Shown: piece by piece, positions 33,551 through 51,080 of the stretch
How the letters are laid out: every line of letters starts with the position of its first letter
How positions within the stretch are numbered: the first letter of the stretch is position 1
Assembly (NCBI RefSeq): GCF_964340395.1
Contig: NC_135555.1
Span: 20,285,947-20,349,946 of the forward strand
DNA: 64,000 nt
Reading direction: 5' to 3'
Origin: Glandiceps talaboti
Lineage: Eukaryota > Hemichordata > Enteropneusta > Spengelidae
The notes under the pieces: model-generated
What the model saw: only the letters and a program-made list of their open reading frames with translations
Databases searched by the model: none
What the model was told of the DNA's origin: nothing
Program-made: the position numbers and the translations under genes

Positions 33551-34867
33551 ATGAAAGTGTACACCCATTTTAATGCGTCATTCCGAGAAGGTGTTGTACC
33601 ACAACAGTTTAAGGATGCTACGGTTGTACCGCTAGCGAAAACATCAAACCCACTGTCTCTTGACGATTTCCGCCCCATTTCCTTGACGAGTAGCATTGCC
33701 AAGGTAATGGAAAGTTTGATCGAAAAGTGGCTGAAACGAGAGATTGTTGGTAAAATAGATACAAAGCAATTTGCATGTACCAAAAAGTCTTCTTCTACAC
33801 TTGCCCTTGTAGACATGGTTCAAAGCTGGATTGAACAACTCGAAAGCCATGGTAAAATGGTTAGAATCTGCTTTCTAGATTTTAGTAAAGCATTTGATAA
33901 GATTGACCATAACATTTTAATAGCCAAACTTATACAACTTGGCATTAATAGCAAAATTGTGAATTGGGTGGCGCATTTTCTATCTGGGCGTCGACAACAA
34001 GTTAAAATAGGGAATTTTCTATCCAGTTGGAAAGGAATTCGGGCAGGTGTCCCACAGGGAACTAAACTCGGGCCCATTCTTTTCACAATCATGATTAATG
34101 ATATTCAAGAATTTATAGAATGCTCACATTTTGTATTCATGGATGACACCACTCTATCTGAGTGTATCAATCGAAGTTCGTCTTCATCTGCTACGCAGTT
34201 ACAATTAGACAGGGTGAACAACTGGTCGCATATTAATAACATGAAATTAAACCCCAAGAAATGTAAAGAAATGGTTATGTGTTTCGCAAAAAGTGTTACT
34301 GATCCCCAGCCCCTCATGCTCGATGGTATTTCCTTGTCATCAGTTGAAAATTTTAAATGCCTTGGAATCACTATTAATAATCAGTTAAAGTGGGAAAACC
34401 ACGTTAATGAAATTGTTACCAAAGCTTCCATGAGATTACATATTCTACGGATATTATGTCGGTTCGGTGCTAGCGTAGAAGACCTCAAGCTCATGTATGT
34501 ATCCTTAGTTCGTTCAACTCTTGAATACTCATGTGTTGTGTGGCAGGGGGGTCTAACAGAAAAGTTAAAGACGCAAATTGAGCGTATTCAGAAACGCGCC
34601 TTGCGGATAATATATCCTTTTTACAGTTACAATGAATCACTGTCCTTGTTGAATCTCGATTCACTTGAATCTAGGCGGAAACAAATCTGTCAAAAATTTG
34701 CTAAGGATGTAATTCAGTCCAACCACAAACTCAACTATCACATCCCAACTCCAAGTAATCATAACTATGCAACCAGAAATCGTAACCGTGTAAATTTTTC
34801 ATTTCGCACAAAACGCAAAGAATGTAGTCCGATAGTGTACTGTGTAAATTTGTTTCGCAATAGGTAA
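33551..34867 (+). CDS. Non-LTR retrotransposon reverse transcriptase, N-terminally truncated
   Basis: This 438-residue frame encodes most of a LINE reverse transcriptase, which copies the element RNA into DNA at a nicked target site. Visible RT blocks are FREGVVPQQFKDATVVPLAK (residues about 10-30), DDFRPISLTSSIAKVMESLI (about 38-57), MVRICFLDFSKAFDKIDHNI (first catalytic Asp, about 103-122), GVPQGTKLGPILFTIMINDI (about 165-184) and FVFMDDTTLSE (catalytic box, M-D-D in place of A-D-D, about 193-203). The thumb follows: FKCLGITINNQLKWENHV, then LKLMYVSLVRSTLEYSCVVW and IERIQKRALRIIYP. The start Met is internal to the domain and is only the first ATG after the truncation. The usual endonuclease is missing, so the copy cannot mobilise itself. 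The family is CR1/L2/Jockey-like; exact clade unresolved. Confidence 0.93.
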   Translation: MKVYTHFNASFREGVVPQQFKDATVVPLAKTSNPLSLDDFRPISLTSSIAKVMESLIEKWLKREIVGKIDTKQFACTKKSSSTLALVDMVQSWIEQLESHGKMVRICFLDFSKAFDKIDHNILIAKLIQLGINSKIVNWVAHFLSGRRQQVKIGNFLSSWKGIRAGVPQGTKLGPILFTIMINDIQEFIECSHFVFMDDTTLSECINRSSSSSATQLQLDRVNNWSHINNMKLNPKKCKEMVMCFAKSVTDPQPLMLDGISLSSVENFKCLGITINNQLKWENHVNEIVTKASMRLHILRILCRFGASVEDLKLMYVSLVRSTLEYSCVVWQGGLTEKLKTQIERIQKRALRIIYPFYSYNESLSLLNLDSLESRRKQICQKFAKDVIQSNHKLNYHIPTPSNHNYATRNRNRVNFSFRTKRKECSPIVYCVNLFRNR

Positions 34868-34901
34868 AGTGTTTACTACATGCTTTTCCTTGCGTTCTCG
34901 T

Positions 34902-35085
34902 GTTTTGTGTATTTCTGTAAATTGTGTTTTGGAGTTCTGTGTCAATTTTATGCTGTTGTGGTTTTACCATGTGAGAGATTCCTTTTTAAATTGGTTTTGT
35001 GTATTTCTGTAATTTGTGTTTTGGGTTCTGTGTAAATTTTTATGCTGTTGTGGTTTTACCTTGTAGAGATTCCTTTTTAAATTGG
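34902..35085 (+). repeat. 92-bp tandem duplication in the LINE 3' UTR
   Basis: GTTTTGTGTATTTCTGTAA starts at 34,902 and again at 34,994. Both copies end CCTTTTTAAATTGG. They differ by small indels (for example GGAGTTC versus GGGTTC). Confidence 0.93.
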
Positions 35086-35180
35086 ATTCAGTTGTATATG
35101 TTTGTTTTTTTGTAACTCAGTGTAATTTGGCCTTTTGGCCACAATGGCTGGGATTAATAAACCATTATTATTATTATATT

Positions 35181-35460
35181 ACATTGAAATTATGGTGCTT
35201 ATTGCATGGGTAACAGCAGCGATGGCTTGATATGTGAATAAACATGGGTGTGTTTTTTTAATTAATCATAAACTTTACATTATGTGCTACAATGTCATTG
35301 GCGCTTCTTTTGGTAATTTGGTATCCAAGGCACACAAAGAATGACAACCACAATTTTCACTACACACAGAATGAAAGAAATGTGATTTTGAAGCCATAAG
35401 ATAATTATGATGGGAGATATGTTTTGTAGGCAGGTTTCTGACCTCAGGTTGGTTTGTAGG
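35181..35460. other. Non-coding DNA, nothing recognised
   Basis: A short stretch between the LINE tail and the tRNA-like segment, without supported features. Confidence 0.4.
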
Positions 35461-35560
35461 TGGAGTCATGACGGACGAATGGTTAGAGTGGCAGGCTTTG
35501 AATCTGCGCCAGTCCGGCCTGAGCAGTGAGTCCCACGAAAAAACGAAAAGGACGTACGAA
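35461..35560 (+). repeat. tRNA-like (possible SINE head) segment
   Basis: TGGTTAGAGTGG (about 35,480-35,491) resembles a Pol III A box, and CAGTGAGTCCCACG (about 35,524-35,537) weakly resembles a B box at a suitable distance. Between them GCAG and CTGC could form an anticodon-type stem. The acceptor and T stems do not fold cleanly, so it is not a functional tRNA. It could be a decayed SINE head or chance. Confidence 0.25.
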
Positions 35561-38063
35561 AAAACTGCTCTATGGTCTGTCAATGAAAACATCAGTCGCG
35601 TAGACTGTCCATCCACGTTGACGCAACTTTTGATGTCTTCTGGTTTAGAGTAAATTGTTGCAGAAAACCCTTAAATGCTAAGCATTTATGACCAGAAATC
35701 AGTGTGTCTGGAGCCTATAAACCAGTTGCCAATGATAACCCCGAATTTATTTATGAACCAACAGATTGCTTCAATTTACAGGTTCATGAAAAGATAAATC
35801 TAACATATATACAATACATATTTACACACACATGCACAAAGACAGTTAAAAACAACACTGCTAAACTGAGAGTCTGTGCGTATTGAACATTTTCCCCGCC
35901 TACTTAAGCTTACACATCTCCGTACTTCCTTTCACTCATTTGTGGTGGTCGTGTACTGTGACCAGCATAAACATACGAAAGATACTAAGGTGTAGTCTTA
36001 CACACCGATCGACAGGGCTTAGAGCCATACTCTATCCTGGAAATGAAAGAGCTCTCTGTATCCTGCTTTGTGATAAGGGAAGTCGCCAAATGCAATCCAA
36101 TGAAATCGTCCTTTCGACCGTAACACTGAAAGGGGAACGCCACTCTAGAACATAAAGGTAATTTGGACTAACGCAATCTGGTCCAAATAATCGTGGAGTT
36201 CTAGAGATGATTGCCCATAACATAAATTTTGCTGACCAAACTCAATATATTTTTTTATCTCTATAGTTCTTTCAGTGGTTCACTGTTGTTTCATCGGTCT
36301 TAACAGGCATGAATATTTATCAGATTCTCAGATGCATATTCATGACTATTTATCAAAAGGATATAAGCACTTAGGAGTCATGAATATGCACATAGTGTGT
36401 AACATACACATATTCATATCTGCTAATACCTATGTGGGAACAATGCACCTCTCAACGAACGATAGAGGTGAAAAAGATTTTCGATTTTGGTGGGTTGTGG
36501 CAACCTAGAAAACATTATATGTGAAATCATGAAATGACTCTCCAGACCTCAAGGTTGATGAAAATACCTCTATTGGAGTAGTGTTCTTCTTTGTAATCAA
36601 ACATTTGACAACATGACACAATTGCGCAAAAGATTGTTTATTGAGCATTTCCAATACTGCAAAAAATTACAACCAGAAATTTACACATATACAGTGCTGT
36701 TACAGTATCTCATTAATAAGAGTAGAAAGAGAAATTCAAAGATTATATAAAATTACAATCAAATGACGACGTCAAACATCATCATCATGATAATTTGGTA
36801 TGAAACACACTGGTATGGTAGTGAGACTTATCGAGTCTGTTTACAGACCTTAACGATATTCTTTTATGTCTAAAAAAATTACTTAAAGAAGTCAATGAAA
36901 GACAATTGGATTGAATTCTAGTGCTTTTGAAGTATATTACGCAAGCGTGCATCATCTGAAAACTTTTGAACTGATAGTTATAATTATATCATGTTTCAAT
37001 ACCATTTTTGCGTAATTATAATGTAAATTAACGCTAACCACAAGTTGAAGTGATCTTTCGAAAAATTGTCATCAACAACTCCGTTCCCATTTTGCCCAAC
37101 TGTATTACCGAAGGTGTGGTGAAAATGTTTCGCAGTAATATAAAGTGTTATTTCACATGTAAATGTGAGCTCAAGTCACTTCAATCTAACAATACCATGT
37201 ACATAAAGTAAATACATAATACTGAAAGAATGAATAGATTGATTTTAGTTGAGATAAAGAGGCAGGAGTGATGTACTAAATCGTTTGAACTTAAACGTGG
37301 GGGTAGTGACCATCAAAACTGTTTTATGAACATGGCTCTATAACTCAAATCGAGACCAATGGCCTCGCTTTGATCTCCTACGCAATTTCCGTTTCCGTTT
37401 TGACTTCCAAATCATGAATCTCACATCAAAGATGGTGGTTCAATGCTCCGAGCCAAAACGAAAACTCTGTTTTTGCATGGACAATATCATAGTTGAAAGG
37501 TCATCAGTCTCAATTCCTAGCAAGGGCTTTTTGAGTGTGTTCATAAAATCACATAATAGGGTATACCAAGCATATTCCTTCCCATGCTTGGTATACAGAT
37601 ATCCAGATAAAATTTTGCTTAAATTATTACTCACAAAAGAGAGAATGATTAATATTTTCTGTTAGATGATAATTTCAATATTAGCTCAAAAAGAACATTT
37701 AGGCTATGATTTCAATCTTAGCTCAAAAAGAACATTTATATCATAATAGGTAATTTCATCTACTTAGAAAACATATAGCACACGGTTTATATATAATATT
37801 GTAAATACATCAACTTAGGATTCCTTTATAATAATCCTAATAAATAACAAGCATAAGTTTAAAATGTGGTTAACACTTCAAATAACCATACATATAGAAA
37901 GCACTATGCATGGCTTCTAAATATGAAAGTACTTCAATAAAAACTGTATTTCACAACAGGAAAAATAATTTTGACGTGCGATATCATTTCATCCTCTGAG
38001 AATGTCTAACTTGTGCGCATGCTCCGCAGATAGGGAGACTTGGCGATAACTTTATAATCACAG
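35561..38063. other. Non-coding DNA with one 37-bp tandem duplication
   Basis: TTAGCTCAAAAAGAACATTT occurs at 37,681 and 37,718 (period 37). The short ORFs (35,883-36,155; 37,414-37,665) have no recognisable domain. Otherwise I see nothing. Confidence 0.45.
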
Positions 38064-38100
38064 ATGGTGGTGGTGGTGGTGGTGGTGGTGGTGGTGGTGG
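38064..38100. repeat. (GGT)n trinucleotide repeat
   Basis: About 12 GGT units, strongly G-biased on the plus strand, within AT-rich DNA. Confidence 0.96.
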
Positions 38101-39603
38101 CATGAGAAGTGTTTGATAAAAGAGACAACAGTTAAAATTATCAATTTTTTTCAGAAAACTTACAGAAAATTACAGATGATTTAAAATGCTCATGTGCTCT
38201 TTAAGTGTAATCCAGGTGCAATAACCCTACTAACATGTCGACATTATAGTATTTGGTAACGTTGGGGGATACCAATTTTGTTACGTGTTACTGGCCATAT
38301 CCCATTTGTATTATATGGGGATGGGGTAAATCTTGTTTTAATGTTAATATAGTATCGAATACTTTGAAAAGTTGATAAACAATAGAGTAGACATGTGTTA
38401 TTGAGATTATATGCTTCAAATTCTGATCCATTACTTTAAATATTGGAATAGAAACACGAAGTGACGTTCTTAGCCATTTTAAAATTCATTCATAATTGAA
38501 CAGTTTTAGATCGTAAAGATTGTGCAAAATTACACTCTAATTGTGAAGTTTAGTTTATTATCTTTAAAGCCAACTATATAACGATTTTGAAACACTTCAT
38601 TCAAGTCACCCAGTGAACGCACATAATCGCGGGTTTTGCAATAGTTAGGATTAGACAGAAGCTTGGTCCCTGGTTTACAAACCAGCTGCTGGGTAGGCCC
38701 GTTAAAAGTTTCTACCGCAAGTTGCTAATAAAGTTGACACAGAAAGAACGACTAACATGTTGTTTATCAGATGTAAACTGAATGTCTTCCGTAAGGGCAA
38801 ACCTTTAGATTGTTGTTCCTTCAAAGAAATTCTGCGCTACAAGACATGATATTGTATATTCATTAGTTACTACATGGGAACTCCGCGGCCAGCTGACACA
38901 TTGTACATGTCCGCTTCTGCAAACGTTTTGGCGTATTTTCAATTTGCCATAACTTTTAGTACAATCCACCATTTTAGATACTGTAAAAATGTAAACCTCA
39001 ACTGACATCTCAAATTTCAAATGTGCTTTAAATGACCAAAGTAAAAAATGGTAAAGTTTTGTGTAACGGTCCTCTCCGTTAATTTGATCCGGAAATTCAA
39101 GCTGACCTGGTATGACGGATGGCCTTCCCATGTATGCTTTCATGGCAAATGGAAAGACATGGGAGTGCAAACACGTATCAACGAAGTACAAAAAAAAAAA
39201 TTTTCAATTTTGATTGAGAATGAAATAGTGAAGAGATCGTATGAATTTATCTCGGGGAATTCTCCAGCATGATTGCGATCTGCCGGCCAGCATAGCATGC
39301 AGTGTGACGCCTTTATAGACCGTTGTGTAGGCCTCACCGTAGCTATAATTTTTACAGATCTAATTACCAAAAATACGCAAATAACTTAATTAAAACCAAA
39401 GGCTACATCAATAATATTTTAAGGACAGATGCGCTTTGGTACCGCAAATGTATGTACCAAATTATATTGAATTTGAAGCGTGCATTCTTAAGATATTGCC
39501 TAATTACCGAAAACCATAAAAATGGTGATACAGACACACACAGACTTTTCATCCCCAATACAAAACCTTCCTTACGGAAGGTAACGTCGGATAAATCATT
39601 TAG
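38101..39603. other. Non-coding DNA, nothing recognised
   Basis: Short frames on both strands (for example 38,805-39,191 minus, 128 residues) are overlapping, lack known motifs and are not called. Confidence 0.35.
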
Positions 39604-39929
39604 TTAGGCAAAATAAAACAAATTTGTGTGTTTCCGATATCCCGATCGACCCTAAACATTTGTTTAAACATTTACAACAAAAAGATAAGGAATGCTTTGT
39701 CTGCTTGACCCTCAGGCACGTGTTGTCTTTCCCCAGTACTGCCTGTACATATTTCATCAAACTATCACAATTCTGACATTTCGTTTGGTTTTGGGTCGAA
39801 GCAATACTTTTCAAAATTATTAAAAAGATAAAATAAAATAAAATGAAATAATATATAATCCCAACCTATCTACCCTATTCTCTGAGGCAATGCTATCGAA
39901 AGCACACAATGATTTTATTTCGCCTTATG
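39604..39929 (-). mobile_element. Dispersed TIR element, type B, copy 1
   Basis: The left end reads AGGCAAAATAAAACAAATTT then GTGTGTTTCCGATA. The reverse complement of the right end reads AAGGCGAAATAAAATCATTG then TGTGCTTTCGATA, an imperfect inverted repeat of over 30 bp. The body has GGGTCGAAGCAATA, an AAAATAAAAT tract and CCTATCTACCC, all shared with 62,345-62,700 and, inverted, with 55,000-55,360. The frame at 39,596-39,814 on the minus strand lies within the element and is not a known protein. Confidence 0.78.
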
Positions 39930-46190
<6,261 letters not shown>

Positions 46191-46208
46191 ATATGTGTGT
46201 ATGTGTGT

Positions 46209-46264
<56 letters not shown>
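46191..46264. repeat. (GT)n dinucleotide repeat
   Basis: About 35 GT units with two GTAT interruptions near the left end. Confidence 0.97.
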
Positions 46265-46268
<4 letters not shown>

Positions 46269-47284
46269 AAGAAATAACAGTCTTAAACGTTCACTGTTAC
46301 GTTTTCTCGTTCAAGAAACCTCAAAATCCAACTTTAGTTAAAATCAAGAAGAAACACGAGATCATGTTTATCAGGCTATACATTATACTGTCTTAAAGGT
46401 ACACTACATGCAACAGGAAAGATATTTAAACTTTTGTTTGATATAATGATTTACTTGCAATATTGTACACCACAAACAATATTAAATCGTAAGTTGTTGA
46501 ATATATCTGTGCAGTCATACACACAATAAGATACAATGAATCCCATCAAATTGATTTTTGGTCCGCACCCAAAATTCAACGCTCCCATACGATTTCAACC
46601 TGTTGCTGTACTATTTCTGGATATCATACAACCCTAATAAAAATGTACAATATCTAATTATTATTATTATAACAATTTGATTTGAATATATTGTTGGTTG
46701 TCTGTATGAAAAAAAAATGAAACGCCAGTCTCTGGTAATACAGTCTTACGAGTAGTAGAATGTAGCGGCGTGTAAACATGCAATAACAGAATTTAGGGAC
46801 AAGTATGTGTCTAAGTACGCCCCCAAACTTGTATACAAGTTGTCATTATTTATCAACGAATTGACCAATTACAGAGAAAACGTTTCTTTTATATTATCCC
46901 TGTAAAAAACACGACTGCCTCCGACATGGAAATGAACTTCGAAATAGTAGAAACATTGGCACAAAAATGTTAGCACAGTTTCAGAAGCAAAAATGAGCCT
47001 TACCATTTAGGTGTCAGGAGTTGTGGATGTACTAATATATTCAACCATCAAAGTAAAGACAAGGTTAGAAACGAGAGAACCAGTGGGCCGAGTCCCTTGA
47101 TTGTTCATGTCGATGTAATATTATATGTATGCTTGAAAGGAACTTCGTATATGTACTAACGTCATGGATATCAATACAATTACTGAATATAAAACGAGCA
47201 GATAATATACTGACGTTTCACCTTAAATGTCAAATGAAGACTGCCAAAGAAATACATTGCAAAAAACTTATAAAAATTTAATCT
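46265..47284. other. Non-coding DNA, nothing recognised
   Basis: AT-rich sequence between two microsatellites, without supported features. Confidence 0.45.
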
Positions 47285-47376
47285 GTACGTACGTACGTAC
47301 GTACCTACGTACCTACGTACGTACATACGTGCCTACGTACGTACGTATATATGTACGTACGTACGTGCATGCGTGC
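47285..47376. repeat. (ACGT)n self-complementary tetranucleotide array
   Basis: About 22 GTAC/ACGT units with occasional CCTACG and ATAC variants. Each unit is its own reverse complement, so either strand can fold on itself. Confidence 0.95.
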
Positions 47377-47914
47377 CATGTGAAGTCTGACGTCTGGACT
47401 AATTAGAACAACATTACTTTATCATTGTAATGTGATTAAAATTCTAATGTCAAATAGTAACATCTGATCAGGTCCACATTTTCCTAGTTATAAAAGTTTT
47501 TTTTCACACAGGACGAGATGCTAGACGTTAAACAACTTCAACAAAACGTACATGGACAGGACGCTATTTAAAGTACGCCGTCTCGCGTTGATATATATTC
47601 ATATCTATAACAACATTCCAATATCCGACATTTAGTGTCTCCTGTTGGTTACTTTCTATGACTAAGGTTAACGACACGAAGATAAATGTGTACTAAACGC
47701 TAGCCTCAAAATTGTTCATTACTTAGTGAAGAAGGAAAATCGACATTCCAATGTTCTACTGTAAATGCTGACTTTTATATCTTAATCTGAATGTTCGCCA
47801 TAGATTAATTTGCATTGATTAACATCAGCATTGGGAACACATCAGTGGAATATTGCAAATTTCTCAAGCTAATTATCATATTTATCATTTACGCTCACAT
47901 GTTTGATATTTGCT
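47377..47914. other. Non-coding DNA, nothing recognised
   Basis: A short AT-rich stretch between two microsatellites. Confidence 0.45.
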
Positions 47915-48196
47915 TGTATGTATGTATGTATGTATGTATGTATGTATGTATGTATGTATGTATGTATGTATGTATGCATGTATGCATGTATGTATGTATG
48001 TATGTATGTATGTATGTATGTATGCATGCATGCATGCAAATGTAGGTGTGAGTGTGTGTGTGTATGTATGCATGCATGTATGTATGTATGTATGTATGTA
48101 TGTATGTATGTATGTATGTATGTATGTATGTATGTATGTATGTATGTATGTATGTATGTAGGTAGGTAGGTAGGTAGGTAGGTAGGTAGGTAGGTA
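47915..48196. repeat. Compound microsatellite (TATG)n/(CATG)n then (TAGG)n
   Basis: TATG units with CATG variants and a central TG-rich spacer (about 48,040-48,062) give way at about 48,160 to about nine TAGG units. The order of motifs is the same as at 1641-1713. Frames across it on both strands are simple-repeat translations. Confidence 0.97.
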
Positions 48197-50561
48197 TATC
48201 CGTGTGTCTATATATCTATATATGTATGAATATAGGCAGGTATATATTGTCTATGTATCTATGTATGTATGGGCTTCTCTTGGGATTCATTTATCAATAT
48301 AATATCATCAAATATAGATATATGATATCACCGTGCTTACTTGACTCCGAGTCTCCATTCTGTTTCTAGCTCCCAACTTATATTGTTTTCAACTTAATAT
48401 GTCAACTGTAATACAATATCTCTCTCTCTCTCTACAACTCCTGTGCAATTCTGTAAAGGGCGTCTCTATGGCAATAAATTCATTGCTGTGTGTGTCAGTG
48501 TCTAAATATCAAAGTGCAAAGGTATCGATTTGATGCTTGAGCCAATAATCTTACATTTTTACAGTTCCATTTAAATTCAAATTTGTTGAAAACCCCTGCT
48601 GACGTGTGAAACTAATCAGCGATTCAACCCTGTTTTGTACATAATTTGCTGTTGTTGAACATCGTATCACATAACACGCTGTCATGCCCCACATACCCGT
48701 GACTGTTTTTGTTTTGCTTTGTTGATGTTTTTTTGGGGGGAGGGGGGTTGTTGTTGTTTTTTGTACTATTCACAGTTACTTGGCGAGCCGTGTCAAATAT
48801 TGCTGCTTTGAATTCAAGATGCAGTTGCTGGAACACACAGTAGTGGTCATTATTAACATTTTAGTTACATTCATGACAAGGCGACTTACTTTTATGTCGT
48901 TGGCCTACCTATAATGTAATCCTGGGTAAACCATCAGCAAACAGACAGCAAGCAGACATGCGCATGATGATTTCATTTCGTTGTAAACGAAATTGGCCAG
49001 GTTGTGAAATTTTATAGAACATGGAACGAGCTGGTGAAATAAAATGTTTGATCATTTGTCGTCAAATCATGCATATGTGCGATTTAGTGACGTCTAAAGG
49101 TTCAGTAATACGGAAGTCTGATCACATGAGCACTTACTAAAGAGAAACGCCCTTGCCTTGTAGCGATATAATAGCGATAAAGCTAGAAGCTGCAAAACGT
49201 GTATGCAAAATGATCTGTGACGTAAAACATTGATGTCGTAGCAGTGCATTCGCTGACAGGCCGGTTTACATTTAATTCATCCCAGGTAGATAAAGACGCG
49301 ATGATGGTGGTATGTGTATATGTGACGTCGACATCGCTGTTTTCCATCCCAACTATATCATATTCATCGTTGTAGCTTGCGGTCGACGTGTATATACGCC
49401 CACGCAGAGCTAATCATTTGTCTTCAGCGTCCGCATCTCAGGTAGATGGTTTTTCCACGGTGCAGGTACGATGGGGCGTACTGGTACAATATAACGTGTC
49501 TGCAAATTTGCCGCTGAAAAATGCAGGGAAGTTTTCCTAATGGGATGTACGGGATATCAACAGTTTAACGAGAACACGCTGCAACGAAAGAGAACAGAAA
49601 ATTGTAAAAGGTAGGTTCGCAATTAATCAATCGACGAGACAGCGTATAGAGATCGGGGTTTTTACTCAGCTGTTGCAAATAGCCTGGCTTGTGAATTCGA
49701 GCTACGAACCGTTACAGACCATACTCTTTATGTTGGAAGTAAATAAAAGTACCCATTTACGTTGACAACGACAACACAGTTTTACTATATACCTCCCCCA
49801 TATGCATATGTTAGTAATACTATATATTTATGCACTGGAAGGATTTTCATTTTACATTTAATCTGAATTCTGCGGGGAATTTATTTTAAAATATCAACCC
49901 GTATATATCACAGTGCACGTACATAGGGCTTGGGGTAAAAACTTTCAAACAAGTGGTATGAGCTGACTCGCGTGTTCTTTTGTTTATTTGAAATTTTCAA
50001 ATGTAAAATCTGTTCGCTTATTATGTATGCAAAAAATGACCCAAATAAGTGTCATTGACATATTAAAGCGCGTGATTCACGCCGATTCGGACCAGTCATT
50101 GTACGTTTACTTTACTAAAATATTCTCATATTATGAGTTGTCTTTGCCTAGGTCGACATAAAAATATCGATTATGCAGCGTGCATGTTGCAAAACTATGA
50201 AGCATCAACCGCCTATCTACTACCACACCACGTTATGAATGATTAATTTGATGTGCCGTCCCGGTTGACATTTACCAGGTGAAAAGCCCTCGCGTCGTCA
50301 CGTGAATGGAAAATAAAATACGAACAAATATTTTCAAAAATTATAAAACAGAAGATAAATTGCAGTCTGGTTAATGGAAACTTCACAATCACCCCTCCAC
50401 CTCCCCATGTGCTGAGTTTTGACGAAAACGCTGAATACGCGTTACTGCTGTATGCATAATAGTACTATTTATAGAATTTTGACGGCATATTTTATGTTGA
50501 TTACTGCTGTGTCGTTGAATCAAACTTTTGTTCAAGGGGGCGTTATAATCTCTTGGAAACG
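48197..50561. other. Non-coding DNA, less AT-rich toward 49-49.6 kb
   Basis: No gene was recognised. The 48.9-49.7 kb part has more CpG than its surroundings and includes AAAAG|GTAGGTTCG near 49,610, which could be a donor after a non-coding first exon, but nothing confirms it. A short CT tract lies near 48,420. Confidence 0.35.
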
Positions 50562-51080
50562 GTTTCCATGGAAACAGTAGCCCAACTTCACAATTTCTGT
50601 ACTATCTATTAATCAATGTTATGTACAAACTATGCTGAATATATGCTGTGTGCATGGTTCATGTTGCAATTTCTTTGCTAATATTTTTGGCGCCAAAATT
50701 GTTATTCAGCAGGCAGATGCAGTATTTGTATTTATGGATGGGCGAAAGATTAAAGAAAAAAGATGCAATATTCGCTCATTCATTTTTTTCTTCACATATA
50801 CATATAGAATCGGTTGCATCGAGGGGCGTCGACGGAGACGGTTTATGTATGTGGTCTATTTTTGTAGTCATTTGGTGAGACTGTTTCATTTGTAGTCTTC
50901 GGTTAGATTAAAACACTTTACCATCAATTCAATTCAGTCTCAGAATTACACATACACAGCTGCGCTAATGACGTAGGTCGGTCGAGGATGACTCGTTGAC
51001 GTCATTGTGACGTCAATGGCAACTATTTTTAGACTTCTCAAACGAAATTTGCATACCGTGGGTGTTCGCGCCATGGCAAC
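50562..51080. promoter_or_regulatory. Promoter/enhancer-like cluster: X-box, E2F palindrome, paired CREs
   Basis: GTTTCCATGGAAAC (50,562-50,575) is a palindromic RFX X-box. TTTTGGCGCCAAAA (50,685-50,698) is a palindromic E2F-type site. TGACGTCA occurs twice, at 50,997-51,004 and 51,008-51,015. CTATTTTTAG, about eight bases further on, fits the MEF2 consensus. GCGCCATGGCAAC at about 51,068-51,080 is a further X-box-like half. RFX, E2F, CREB/ATF and MEF2 are the known binders. No start site or convincing coding exon is attached, so direction and target are unknown. The motifs are seen; function is inferred. Confidence 0.42.

Larger units (their letters stand above)
33536..35180 (+). mobile_element. 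5'-truncated CR1/L2-like LINE with intact partial ORF2
   Basis: RT homology starts at about 33,536, immediately after an in-frame stop (33,533-33,535), without endonuclease or RT N-terminus, as expected for incomplete target-primed reverse transcription. The frame then runs uninterrupted to a stop at 34,865-34,867. A 3' untranslated region of about 310 bp contains a 92-bp tandem duplication (34,902-34,993 and 34,994-35,085). The element ends with GGGATTAATAAACCATTATT and further ATT units at about 35,180. The lack of frameshifts contrasts with the other retroelements here and suggests a younger insertion. Confidence 0.88.
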
